DNA of 64,000 bases from Chitinibacter tainanensis DSM 15459. Lineage in GTDB: Bacteria; Pseudomonadota; Gammaproteobacteria; Burkholderiales; Chitinibacteraceae. The notes under the pieces are model-generated. The model was not told where the DNA came from and ran no database searches. It saw only the letters and a program-made list of their open reading frames with translations. This document shows positions 35,043 through 43,110 of this stretch, one piece after another. The stretch spans positions 124,001-188,000 of the forward strand of contig NZ_AUCN01000009.1 of assembly GCF_000429785.1 (NCBI RefSeq), read 5' to 3'. Made by a program: the position numbers and the translations under genes. The first letter of the stretch is position 1, and the number at the start of each line of letters is the position of its first letter.

Positions 35043-36671
35043 CTAGCCTAAAATTCGCTGCGCCGCCTGTTCGCCCCACCAGCTGGCTTCTTCGAATACC
35101 GATAGCCCGCTTAAATCGCTGTGCGCAAACAAAATCTGCCCGCTGTGCTGGCGCAGGGCGGCGAGGCCGCTGTGGCTTAAAAAACCAGGAATCGGGCTGC
35201 TCATGGCGTGGCCGCGCAGAGTGATTTCGACGGCGGCGATGTGTTCTTGGGCGATGATGGGGCGATCGAACCCGTACACGGTGGCCAAATCTTGCACTGC
35301 GGTTTGATAGAGCGCATCTGCATTGGCACTGGCTAAGTGCGCGCGCACCTGGCGTGGGTCTTGGCCGGCGTAGGCGTGATAGGCAGTAAAGACGGTGTGT
35401 GCGGGTTTGGCGGCGCGGATCAGCTGGTGAGTGCTATTCACAAAGCCCAAACTGGGGCTGCCGTATACCACATTATCCCAGCTCAGCGGCGTGTGCGCGG
35501 GCTCGGCCGGATAACGTTTGAGCAGAAAATTACTCACCTGCCAGGCCGCATGGGGCAAGGCTTGGGCGGGCTCATAGCCCAGCGTGCGTAAATCCAGCAA
35601 ACGCTGCGCCACATGCAGCGGCATGGCGCAGATCACCCGCTCGGCCAGCAGGCGGATCACTTTGCCTTGCTGCCATATATCCACCGCCACGTGCTGATCT
35701 TCTGGCTGCAGCGCCACCGCCATACCCGGCAGCCAGCCACCGGCTTGGCGTAGGGGCTGCTGCATAAATTGCAATATTGGATTGAGCCCGGTGGGCCAGG
35801 TCAGCACGGCGCCCGGCTCGGCATTGTGCGCTTCGCCGCCGCGCGCGGCGAAATAGTGCAACCCAGCCCAGGCCGAGGTTTGCGCCAGGCCAATGCCATA
35901 ATCATCGCGGCAGGCGTAATCGAGATACCACAAGAGGCTGGGCGCGCGGTAGCCTTGTTGCGCCAGCCACTGGGCAAAACTGAGTTGATCCAGCCCGCGC
36001 CACAGTGGGTCCTGGCTTGAGAGCGCCAGCGGTATCGCAAACACTTTGCGCCCATCCGCGCCCACCGCATGCTGCAACTGCTGTATGGCGGCCATAAAGC
36101 GTTGCTGCTCGGCGATTTCGGCCGCGGGGATGCCTTGATGTGGCAACAAGCCTTCTTGCCATTGTACCTGTACCCACAGCCGCTCCTGCGGCGCGTGAAT
36201 CAGCGCGGTTTCATTGTAGCGTGGGCGTTCGCTGTATGGGTCGGCTTCGATGACGCCCATGGCCGCCAAAAGCTCGCGCACATGGCGCGAGGCCAGCGAG
36301 GGCAGGGGCAAATAATGGGCCCCACGCGGATAGGCGCTCTCCGCGCTGGCGCCAAATTGCCCAGCGGCGGCATTGCCCGCCGGCTCGGGGCCACTGACTA
36401 AGACCACATCGCGCAACCCGGCCTGCTGTAGCCGCCAGCCGGCAAACGAGCCCGCTACGCCTGAGCCCAAAATCGCCACTTTGACTCGGCGAGTTTCGCT
36501 GGGTTTGGGCAGGGGGGTATGGTCGCGCAAGCGATGCCCCTCCTGCATGCCAGGCAGATACACCTGGATAGGGATGCCCCAGTGGCTCAGCTCGCGACAG
36601 GCCGGCAGCGTCATCGCCAGCCCCAGTGCGGCGCTGTTTTGCAAAAATTGGCGGCGATTCATCGCAAACAT
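35043..36671 (-). CDS. FAD-dependent amine-oxidase-like protein with Tat-like lipoprotein signal
   Basis: About 542 aa. The N-terminus MNRRQFLQNSAALGLAMTLPAC carries a twin-arginine-like RRQFLQ and a lipobox-like LPAC, so it is probably exported folded and anchored. The FAD-binding Rossmann motif is VAILGSGVAGSFAGWRL. The C-terminus GQILFAHSDLSGLSVFEEASWWGEQAA is the flavin-closing segment of amine oxidases and phytoene-desaturase-like enzymes. Next to an aminopropyltransferase it may oxidise a polyamine or a polyamine conjugate. The ATG at 36671 overlaps the upstream stop codon as TGATG, implying coupled translation; ATG 36662 is the alternative. Confidence 0.75.
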   Translation of the reverse strand: MFAMNRRQFLQNSAALGLAMTLPACRELSHWGIPIQVYLPGMQEGHRLRDHTPLPKPSETRRVKVAILGSGVAGSFAGWRLQQAGLRDVVLVSGPEPAGNAAAGQFGASAESAYPRGAHYLPLPSLASRHVRELLAAMGVIEADPYSERPRYNETALIHAPQERLWVQVQWQEGLLPHQGIPAAEIAEQQRFMAAIQQLQHAVGADGRKVFAIPLALSSQDPLWRGLDQLSFAQWLAQQGYRAPSLLWYLDYACRDDYGIGLAQTSAWAGLHYFAARGGEAHNAEPGAVLTWPTGLNPILQFMQQPLRQAGGWLPGMAVALQPEDQHVAVDIWQQGKVIRLLAERVICAMPLHVAQRLLDLRTLGYEPAQALPHAAWQVSNFLLKRYPAEPAHTPLSWDNVVYGSPSLGFVNSTHQLIRAAKPAHTVFTAYHAYAGQDPRQVRAHLASANADALYQTAVQDLATVYGFDRPIIAQEHIAAVEITLRGHAMSSPIPGFLSHSGLAALRQHSGQILFAHSDLSGLSVFEEASWWGEQAAQRILG

Positions 36672-38182
36672 CAGCGAATCACCTGCGACCAATCTTGCTC
36701 GAAATAATGCACCAGCGATTGGTTATTCAGCTGGTTCGCTTCGACCTTAACGGGTTGCATATCGGGCGGGAAAAAGAACATCTGTCGCGTGGTTTCGCCA
36801 TCGAGAAATTTCGTTTTTACGCGGTACGACGTCGGTGGCGTATAGCCGGGCTTGTTGCTGGCCAGAATAAAGCCCCATTCGCCAAACGACGGCACAAACG
36901 CATGATATGGGGTGGTATACAGCCCAACCTCTTTCAAAGTCTGATCTATACACCAATACGAGCGGGGGGCATGCAAGGGGGACGTCGATTGCACCACCAT
37001 CAGGCCGTTTTCGCTCAGGTGTTTTTTCACCAAGCGATACATCGGTACCGAATACAATTTACCGAGCGCAAAATTACTCGGGTCGGGGAAATCAATAATA
37101 ATTGCGTCGAAAACCTGCAGGTTTTGCTCGATCCACTGGGCGGCATCGGCGTTAACGATTTTGACTTTCGGGTTGGATAGCGAATGTTGATTAAACCCGA
37201 CCAGTTTTTCGTTATGCGTGAATAAATCGGTCATCGCCGGGTCCAGGTCGACCAAGGTGATGTGCTCGATATTTTGGTATTTCAAAATCTCGCGCACCGC
37301 CAGCCCGTCGCCACCGCCGAGTACCAACACCGATTTGGCCTGCGGCAGTTTTTCCAGCACCGGGTGCACCAAGGCTTCGTGATAGCGGTATTCATCGCGG
37401 CTGGAGAACTGCAGATTGCCGTTGATGTAGAGGCGCGTGTCGTTTTTCCACTGCGTGATCAATAGTCGCTGATAGGGCGTGGTTTGCGCGTGGATGATTT
37501 CATCGCCATACAGGGTTTTTTCGCTCCATTTGGTGAGCTTATCCGCCCCCAGCAGCGCGCCCAGCAACACCAGCGCCACCACGCCGCCGCGTAAAAGATG
37601 CAGTTTGGCGTGGGCTAATTCGTGACGGAAGATTTTGGTGGTGAGTAGGGCAATGCCCACGTTGACCAAACCAAACAGTAGCGCCGATCTCGCCAGCCCC
37701 AGATGCGGTGCCAGCACCAGCGGAAACAGCAGCGATACGGCTAGCGCGCCCATATAGTCAAACGTCAGCACGCGGCTCACCAGCTCGGCAAAATCGGTTT
37801 TGCGCTGATTCAAAACCCGCATGACCAGTGGAATCTCCATCCCCACTAGCGTGCCGGTGAGAAACACCAGGGCATACAGCACCGAGCGAAACGGCGCGGC
37901 CGCCCAGGCAAACACCACGAACAGCAGCGTTGCCGATAGACCGCCAATCAGGCCCACCAGCAGCTCAATCTCGATAAAGCGATCCAGCGTGCGCCCTTCG
38001 GGCACGTATTTGGATAAATGCGAGCCAATACCCATTGCAAACAGATAGCAGCCAATGATCGAGGAAAACTGCAACACCGAATCGCCCATCAAATAGCTGG
38101 CCAGCGCTGCCGCGATCAGCTCATAGGCCAGCCCGCAAGAGGCAACAATAAAAACCGAAAGGATCAGCAGTTTTTCTCGCAT
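36671..38182 (-). CDS. Membrane-anchored spermidine-synthase-like aminopropyltransferase
   Basis: 503 aa. The N-terminal about 210 residues form six or seven membrane helices (SCGLAYELIAAALASYLMGDSVLQF is the typical start). The C-terminal about 290 residues are a spermidine-synthase domain with RDEYRYHEALVHPVL, the SAM-type site VLVLGGGDGLAVREILKY, VDLDPAMTDLF and the active-site IIIDFPDPSN. Fusion to a membrane domain suggests transfer of aminopropyl groups to polyamines or another acceptor at the inner membrane. It is the first gene of a two-gene operon, divergent by 63 bp from the DUF350 operon that ends in speD. The start at 38182 is by homology; ATG 38218 is possible. Confidence 0.85.
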   Translation of the reverse strand: MREKLLILSVFIVASCGLAYELIAAALASYLMGDSVLQFSSIIGCYLFAMGIGSHLSKYVPEGRTLDRFIEIELLVGLIGGLSATLLFVVFAWAAAPFRSVLYALVFLTGTLVGMEIPLVMRVLNQRKTDFAELVSRVLTFDYMGALAVSLLFPLVLAPHLGLARSALLFGLVNVGIALLTTKIFRHELAHAKLHLLRGGVVALVLLGALLGADKLTKWSEKTLYGDEIIHAQTTPYQRLLITQWKNDTRLYINGNLQFSSRDEYRYHEALVHPVLEKLPQAKSVLVLGGGDGLAVREILKYQNIEHITLVDLDPAMTDLFTHNEKLVGFNQHSLSNPKVKIVNADAAQWIEQNLQVFDAIIIDFPDPSNFALGKLYSVPMYRLVKKHLSENGLMVVQSTSPLHAPRSYWCIDQTLKEVGLYTTPYHAFVPSFGEWGFILASNKPGYTPPTSYRVKTKFLDGETTRQMFFFPPDMQPVKVEANQLNNQSLVHYFEQDWSQVIR

Positions 38183-38245
38183 GGATATTTCGATAGCTTT
38201 AGAGCAAAATGACAGCATTATGCCTGAGACAAGTAAGGAATACCC

Positions 38246-38647
38246 ATGTTTGCCAGCTACTTGCCCCCGCTGATTGGCTATTTCAGCTACCTCGCTAGCG
38301 GCGTCGCGATGCTGATTGTGTTTGCGATGCTGTACATCAAAATCACGCCCTACGACGAATTGAAGCTGATCCGTGAAGGCAATGTGGCCGCGGCCTTATC
38401 GCTGGCCGGCGCGCTGATCGGTTTTTCGCTGGCGCTGGCCTCAAGCGCCTGGCACTTAAACCGCCTGGAATTCTTTTTAATCTGGGGCGCGCTGGCTGGG
38501 GTAGTGCAGATTGGTGTGTATGCCTTTCTGGTGAAATGCATCAAGGGTATGCCCGCGCAGATCGCTGCCAATAACGTGGCGGTGGGGATACTAGCCGGGT
38601 GTATCTCGGTGGCCGTCGGGGTGATTAATGCGGGGTGTTTGTCTTAA
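38246..38647 (+). CDS. DUF350 (YjfL-like) membrane protein
   Basis: 133 aa, four membrane helices, no signal peptide. ELKLIREGNVAAALSLAGALIGFSLALASS is the DUF350 core; the domain is often duplicated and is found with polyamine and ATP-grasp genes, as in the E. coli yjfIJKLMC cluster. Function unknown; a channel-like or scaffold role has been proposed for such proteins, but nothing in the sequence shows it. It is the first gene of the plus-strand operon of the polyamine cassette. Confidence 0.85.
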   Translation: MFASYLPPLIGYFSYLASGVAMLIVFAMLYIKITPYDELKLIREGNVAAALSLAGALIGFSLALASSAWHLNRLEFFLIWGALAGVVQIGVYAFLVKCIKGMPAQIAANNVAVGILAGCISVAVGVINAGCLS

Positions 38648-38668
38648 TTTACGTGTTGGAGAATCAAA

Positions 38669-38998
38669 ATGGTTTTTCTGTCGTCGGTATTTGAAACGCG
38701 TCAAAAGATCGATGGTTTCCATCTGGGGCATCTAGAAGTCAAAGCCGGGCAAATCTGCAAAGTAGATGGCTTTGTGTTTGGCTCAATTACGATACGAGCT
38801 GGCGCTAAAATTAAAGTCGATGGTTTTGTATTCGGTAATGTCATTAATTTTGGCGGGGAATTCACCATCAACGGGTTTTTATTTGGGCGCCAAATTAACT
38901 CCGAACCAGGCGATGACCTGCGAGTGATCAATCCTACTTCGGCCTTATCCAAACCCCAAGCGACGGCCAGTTTAAGTCGACGTATTACGCGCAAATAA
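38669..38998 (+). CDS. Bactofilin-like repeat protein
   Basis: 109 aa, unrecognised as a named family. Four repeats spaced by 17-21 residues read KIDGFHLG, KVDGFVFG, KVDGFVFG and TINGFLFG, each followed by a short alternating polar/hydrophobic strand. This is the pattern of a right-handed beta-helix as in bactofilins, which polymerise on membranes. The last 35 residues are disordered and basic (SLSRRITRK). GGAG stands 8 nt before ATG 38669, and the gene begins 21 bp after DUF350, so it belongs to the cassette. Confidence 0.65.
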   Translation: MVFLSSVFETRQKIDGFHLGHLEVKAGQICKVDGFVFGSITIRAGAKIKVDGFVFGNVINFGGEFTINGFLFGRQINSEPGDDLRVINPTSALSKPQATASLSRRITRK

Positions 38999-39022
38999 TC
39001 TCCCACCGCGGTTAGTGAGTAA

Positions 39023-39139
39023 ATGATGGGTACGCGAGAGAAAGCTCAGTTGCGATTCGATTTACTGGAAGAAGCGATCGAATGGGGCTTAGAGTTCGGC
39101 CTCGATGCTATTTTGGACATTTTAAGCGGTTTATTTTAA
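39023..39139 (+). CDS. 38-aa amphipathic micro-protein
   Basis: 38 codons: MMGTREKAQLRFDLLEEAIE, then WGLEFGLDAILDILSGLF. The sequence would form one amphipathic acidic helix with a hydrophobic C-terminal end. It fills the gap between the repeat protein (ends 38998) and the SPFH gene (starts 39171) on the same strand. The ribosome site is weak (GTGAGT), so translation is unproved. No homologue recognised. Confidence 0.45.
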   Translation: MMGTREKAQLRFDLLEEAIEWGLEFGLDAILDILSGLF

Positions 39140-39170
39140 GTCTTTTTCTGCCTGGCAGATGGAGTGCATC

Positions 39171-40283
39171 ATGAGTCTCGGTTCGTTTATTAAAAAGCAA
39201 TTTATCGACATTCTGCAGTGGAATGAGGACAGCGATGGCGTGTTGGCGTATCGCTATCCGATGGCCGATTTCGAGATTCAGTATGGTGCCAGCCTGACGG
39301 TGCGCGAATCGCAAGCGGCAGTGTTTATTAATGAAGGCCAGATTGCCGATGTGTTTGGCGCGGGCATGTATAAGCTCACCACGCAAACGCTGCCGGTGCT
39401 CACTTACCTGAAAAACTGGGACAAGCTGTTTGAGTCGCCATTTAAATCGGATGTGTATTTCTTTAGCACCCGCCTGCAGCTCGGTCGCAAATGGGGCACG
39501 CCGCAGCCGATTACGATTCGCGACGCCGATTTTGGCATGGTGCGCATGCGCGCGTTTGGCGTGTATTCGTACAAATTGGTCGATCCGAAACTGTTCTTTA
39601 GCGAAATCAGCGGCACGCGTGAGGTTTACACGCGGGATGATCTCGAGCTGCAATTGCGCAACCTTGTCGTCGCGACGATGACCTCGGCGCTCGGTGGCGC
39701 GGGCGTGCCTTTCCTCGATATGGCCGGTAATCAAGGCTTGATGAGCCAGAAAATCAGCGAAGCACTAACGCCGGTGTTTGCCAAATACGGCCTTGAGCTC
39801 GATAACTTCGCGGTAGAAAACATCAGCCTGCCCGAAGAGCTGCAAAAAGCCATCGATACGCGCATCACGATGGGCATGATCGGCAATATGCAAACCTATA
39901 CCCAATACCAAGCCGCCAACGCCATTCCGCTCGCAGCGCAAAACGAAGGTGGCTTGGCCGGTATCGGTGCTGGCATGGCCGCCGGTGTAGGCGTCGGCCA
40001 AGTGATGGCCGGCGCAATGACCAATGCTCTGGGGCTAGGCGGCGCAGCAGCGCCAGCGGGCGCGGGGGTGGTGATTGGTACTGATGGGGGTATGGGCGTA
40101 GGGGTAATGGCTGGAGGAGTTCAGCCGCCAGTACCTGCCCAGGGTAATGCTGCGCCTGCCGCAGATCCAAACAGCCCGCAAGCCAAACTCGGCCAGCTCA
40201 AAGGCTTGCTCGATCAGGGCTTGATTAGCCAAGCCGATTACGACAGCGCGAAAGCGGAAGTGTTGAAAAAGCTGATTGGTTAA
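39171..40283 (+). CDS. SPFH-domain protein with C-terminal SHOCT (YdjI-like)
   Basis: 370 aa. Residues about 1-230 are an SPFH/Band-7-like domain of the YdjI type (LQWNEDSDGVLAYRYPMADFEIQYGASLTVRESQAAVF opens it). A Gly/Ala-rich stretch (about 255-330) follows, then a SHOCT motif, KLGQLKGLLDQGLISQADYDSAKAEVLKKL. YdjI-type proteins localise with PspA-like membrane repair systems in Bacillus. It has no transmembrane helix, so it should bind membranes peripherally. The ATG at 39171 is used; the frame opens at 39159. It is part of the cassette operon. Confidence 0.85.
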   Translation: MSLGSFIKKQFIDILQWNEDSDGVLAYRYPMADFEIQYGASLTVRESQAAVFINEGQIADVFGAGMYKLTTQTLPVLTYLKNWDKLFESPFKSDVYFFSTRLQLGRKWGTPQPITIRDADFGMVRMRAFGVYSYKLVDPKLFFSEISGTREVYTRDDLELQLRNLVVATMTSALGGAGVPFLDMAGNQGLMSQKISEALTPVFAKYGLELDNFAVENISLPEELQKAIDTRITMGMIGNMQTYTQYQAANAIPLAAQNEGGLAGIGAGMAAGVGVGQVMAGAMTNALGLGGAAAPAGAGVVIGTDGGMGVGVMAGGVQPPVPAQGNAAPAADPNSPQAKLGQLKGLLDQGLISQADYDSAKAEVLKKLIG

Positions 40284-40298
40284 TTCTGGAGCAATGCG

Positions 40299-40394
40299 AT
40301 GAATACACTGGTGATGATTTTGGGTGTGGTCGGCGCAGTCTGCATGATGTGGGCGTACTGGGCGTTTGATGAATACCACAAGGACATAGAATGA
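40299..40394 (+). CDS. 31-aa single-helix membrane micro-protein
   Basis: MNTLVMILGVVGAVCMMWAY, then WAFDEYHKDIE: one membrane helix (about residues 3-22) with a short acidic tail. GGAG stands 8 nt before ATG 40299. The stop TGA overlaps the start of the next gene as ATGA (40391-40394), so it lies in a translationally coupled chain. This strongly suggests that it is expressed. It begins 15 bp after the SPFH gene. No homologue recognised. Confidence 0.65.
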   Translation: MNTLVMILGVVGAVCMMWAYWAFDEYHKDIE

Positions 40395-40792
40395 GCGTAC
40401 AGGGAGCCTGCGCCTGCGGTCAGGTGCAATATGAAGTCGACGAGTTTTTTACCCCGGTAATTCATTGCAATTGCGATACTTGCCGCCGCGTACTTGGTAC
40501 GCCATTTAATAGCGTCGCGGGCGCGAAGCGCGCGCATTTTCGGGTGCTGGCGGGGCAAGATAAGCTTAAATTCTTTGAATCATCACCGGGTAAATCGCGC
40601 TATTTCTGCGGCGAATGCGGTACGCATTTGTATGGCGAAAAAGCCGGGCAAGAAAACCTGATTGTGCGCGTCGGTACCTTGCAAGACGATCCGGGCATTC
40701 GCGGCGGTATGCATATCTGGACTTCACACCGTAAGGCTTGGCTGGGGTATGAGGGCTTGGCTGAGTATGACGAGTGGCAGCCGGGGCGATAA
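40391..40792 (+). CDS. GFA-family (Mss4-like fold) zinc protein
   Basis: 133 aa. Zinc ligands: CACGQVQY, CNCDTC and CGECGTHLY, the three cysteine clusters of the glutathione-dependent formaldehyde-activating (GFA) family. The family name rests on one member; most have no known reaction and bind small thiols or other ligands. It is held in the cassette by the ATGA overlap with the upstream 31-aa gene and lies 21 bp before the DUF4178 gene. Confidence 0.85.
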   Translation: MSVQGACACGQVQYEVDEFFTPVIHCNCDTCRRVLGTPFNSVAGAKRAHFRVLAGQDKLKFFESSPGKSRYFCGECGTHLYGEKAGQENLIVRVGTLQDDPGIRGGMHIWTSHRKAWLGYEGLAEYDEWQPGR

Positions 40793-40813
40793 CAGAATGA
40801 AGGATGATTGTTG

Positions 40814-42289
40814 ATGTTCCGTACCGCTTGCCCCTCGTGCGGCGCTGAGGTGCTTTTTCGCTCCACCATTTCGGCTTTGGCGGTCTGCGAGTATTGTCAA
40901 AGCCGGGTGCTGCGCAATGCTGACGAGGTGAAAGACCTCGGCAAGATTGGCCAGGTGCTCGAAGACTATTCGCCGCTGCAAATTGGCGCTAGTGGCGTCT
41001 TTGCCGGGCGTGCGTTTACGGTGCTGGGGCGGATTCAGCTGCGCTATGCTGCGGGCCTGTGGAATGAGTGGTTTATTGGTTTTGCCGATGGCAAATTTGG
41101 CTGGCTGGCCGATGCCAGCGGCCAGTATATGGTGACTTTGCCGTTAGGGCTGGCCAGCAATGCGCCAGCCTGGACAGCGCTGCAGCCCGAGGGGCGCTAC
41201 GAGCACGGCGGGCGAGCATTTGTGGTGACCGACAAGCGGGTGGCCAATTGCGTCGGCGGGCAGGGCGAATTGCCCTTTGTGGTGGGCAATGGCTATCAGG
41301 CGCAGGTGGTGGATTGTCGCAGTGGCGAGCGCTTTCTGACGCTGGATTATTCCGATGTATCCGCAACGCAAACCCAGCCGCAACTCTATGTGGGTGAGGC
41401 GGTGCAGCTTGCGGCGCTGCAAATGCAATTACTGCGCAGTGATGAAGATATTCAGCGCAGCGCCGGGCGCATCAAGGGCGCGGCGCATGTGCTCGACTGC
41501 CCCAATTGCGGCAGCCCTTTGCCGTATCGGGCCGGGGTGGCGACGCAACTGGTCTGCGCGGCGTGTGGTTCGGAAGTGGATTGCTCGGGCGATCGGGCGC
41601 TGGTGCTGACCAAGCATACGGAAGCCGAGCGCTATCATGCCACGCTGGATTGCGGCGATGGCGCGATGATCGAAGGCGTGAAATGGACCGTCATCGGCCT
41701 GATCGAAATGGCCGAAACCGACGATGCGGATAGCCACTGGACCGAATACCTGCTGTACAACTGGCAGCAAGGTTTTCGCTGGCTGGTGGAAGCGCAAGAT
41801 GGCTGGAGCTGGGTGACAGTGCTTAATCGTCTGCCGGAGAGCTGGAGCGCGCAGCATGTGGTGCTCGATGGCCAGCGCTATCCACAGCGTTTTCCCGCTT
41901 ATGGCGCCAAAGTGTTGTATGCCGCCGGGGCGTTTAACTGGCGGGTGAGCGTCGGCGATCGGGTGCATTTGCAGGAATATCGGCAGGGCGAATTCACGCT
42001 CAGTAAAGAAGTCAACGCCGAAGAAGTAGTGTGGTCGCAAGCCAAGGTGGTGAGTAATCAGCAAATCGCGCAGTGGTTTGGCAAACAAGACATTAAAAGC
42101 CTGCGCCCAGCGGGCGACGATGGCGAGGTGAGCCGTAGCCTGGCATGGCGCTATACGCTGATTTTGCTGGCCATCAATCTGCCGCTGGCGCTGTTTGCCG
42201 ATGAGCTGATCGAGCAGCTGTTCTGGACGGGGATCGCCGCCTATGCGCTGCATTGGCCGCTGAATCAAGGCAATGGGGATGATGAATGA
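40814..42289 (+). CDS. DUF4178 protein with zinc ribbons and C-terminal membrane helix
   Basis: 491 aa. N-terminal zinc ribbon (CPSCGAEV...CEYCQSRV), a DUF4178 domain, a second zinc ribbon about residues 230-255 (CPNCGSPLPYR...CAACGSEVDC) and a second DUF4178 domain (WTEYLLYNWQQGFRWLVEAQDGWSWV). One or two membrane helices lie near the C-terminus (LILLAINLPLALF). DUF4178 proteins occur with SPFH, DUF350 and polyamine genes, which is exactly the setting here. The ATG at 40814 is chosen; TTG 40808 is in frame. The stop overlaps the next start as ATGA. Confidence 0.85.
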   Translation: MFRTACPSCGAEVLFRSTISALAVCEYCQSRVLRNADEVKDLGKIGQVLEDYSPLQIGASGVFAGRAFTVLGRIQLRYAAGLWNEWFIGFADGKFGWLADASGQYMVTLPLGLASNAPAWTALQPEGRYEHGGRAFVVTDKRVANCVGGQGELPFVVGNGYQAQVVDCRSGERFLTLDYSDVSATQTQPQLYVGEAVQLAALQMQLLRSDEDIQRSAGRIKGAAHVLDCPNCGSPLPYRAGVATQLVCAACGSEVDCSGDRALVLTKHTEAERYHATLDCGDGAMIEGVKWTVIGLIEMAETDDADSHWTEYLLYNWQQGFRWLVEAQDGWSWVTVLNRLPESWSAQHVVLDGQRYPQRFPAYGAKVLYAAGAFNWRVSVGDRVHLQEYRQGEFTLSKEVNAEEVVWSQAKVVSNQQIAQWFGKQDIKSLRPAGDDGEVSRSLAWRYTLILLAINLPLALFADELIEQLFWTGIAAYALHWPLNQGNGDDE

Positions 42290-42453
42290 AAGCCGGTTTG
42301 TATAAGCTCTACTGTATTGCCATCATCACCATCTGCACCTTGTTTAATCTCTCGTCTTGCAGCGAATCATCGTCGTCGTCATCCGGGGGCAGCCGCGGCT
42401 GGAGTAGTGGCTCGTCTTCAGGCGGCTGGAGCTCGGGTGGGGGACATAAATGA
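42286..42453 (+). CDS. 55-aa Ser/Gly/Trp-rich lipoprotein micro-protein
   Basis: MKAGLYKLYCIAIITICTLF begins a signal peptide ending in the lipobox LSSC (Cys25). The mature part is about 30 residues of Ser and Gly with two Gly-Trp-Ser motifs and ends GGGHK. The start overlaps the DUF4178 stop (ATGA, 42286-42289) and the stop overlaps the speD start (ATGA, 42450-42453). A frame locked at both ends is very unlikely to be chance. The composition suggests a flexible surface tether; the function is unknown. Confidence 0.75.
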   Translation: MKAGLYKLYCIAIITICTLFNLSSCSESSSSSSGGSRGWSSGSSSGGWSSGGGHK

Positions 42454-42836
42454 AGCGTGATGCGCAGGCGCTGGCCAGCGTGGCCCCGCCAAATCTGGCG
42501 GTGGGCCGGCATTTAATTGCCGACTTGAGCGGTTGCCCGGCCAACTACCTGGCCGATCCAGATCTAATCGCCGCCGCCATGCTGGCCGCCGCCCGCGCCG
42601 GGCAAGCACAGGTGTTGCAGCAGCATTTTCATCATTTCGGCCCCGCGCAGGGGGTGACTGGCATGCTGCTGCTGATGGAATCGCACATCAGCATCCATAC
42701 CTGGCCCGAGCATGGCTATGCGGCGGTGGATTTATTCATGTGCGGCGCCGCCAATGCCGCGGCCGCGCTAGCGGTGTTGCAAGTGCAGCTGCAGGCCAGT
42801 ACGGTACGCGAGCAGGTGATTATGCGCGGTTGCTAG
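42450..42836 (+). CDS. speD: S-adenosylmethionine decarboxylase proenzyme
   Basis: 128 aa, the short bacterial class-1B type. The self-cleavage site is ESHISIHTWPEHGYAAVDLFMCG; Ser78 becomes the pyruvoyl group and His, Cys and Glu neighbours are conserved. It makes decarboxylated SAM, the aminopropyl donor for spermidine synthase. It ends the plus-strand operon and is coupled by ATGA to the lipoprotein gene, while the aminopropyltransferase starts the divergent operon, so the locus encodes both donor and transferase. The terminator at 42879 follows. Confidence 0.95.
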   Translation: MKRDAQALASVAPPNLAVGRHLIADLSGCPANYLADPDLIAAAMLAAARAGQAQVLQQHFHHFGPAQGVTGMLLLMESHISIHTWPEHGYAAVDLFMCGAANAAAALAVLQVQLQASTVREQVIMRGC

Positions 42837-42878
42837 TGTAGGGGTATGGCGCTGGAAGCTAATGCCAGTCTAAATTTT

Positions 42879-42912
42879 AAGGGGATACCTATTTGGGTAT
42901 CCCTTTTTTATT
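42879..42912 (+). terminator. Intrinsic terminator after speD
   Basis: GGGATACC, TATTT loop, GGGTATCCC followed by TTTTTTATT. It closes the cassette operon and insulates it from the flagellar genes. Confidence 0.85.
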
Positions 42913-43062
42913 GTGCTTGCCGCATCGCTGCCAGCCGTGGCGGCAAGCCTTGCCGCTGCCGCCGAGCGGTTTTGCCCATTGCGCCCGCAGATCGGCCCCG
43001 GGGCGTGCTAAAAGTGCCATTAAATCAGGCGCTCAGCGCGGGAAGCTGTATGCGTTTGGCGT

Positions 43063-43078
43063 TGGCATATTTTGTGCT
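43063..43078 (+). promoter_or_regulatory. Sigma-54 (-24/-12) promoter of flgB operon
   Basis: TGGCATATTTTGTGCT: GG at 43064-43065 and GC at 43076-43077 with the required 10 nt between. It differs from TGGCACG-N4-TTGCW at three specified positions. Transcription would begin about 43089, 22 nt before flgB. Confidence 0.5.
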
Positions 43079-43110
43079 TGCATTAGGCTGTTCTTATGGA
43101 GCTCCTCGGC

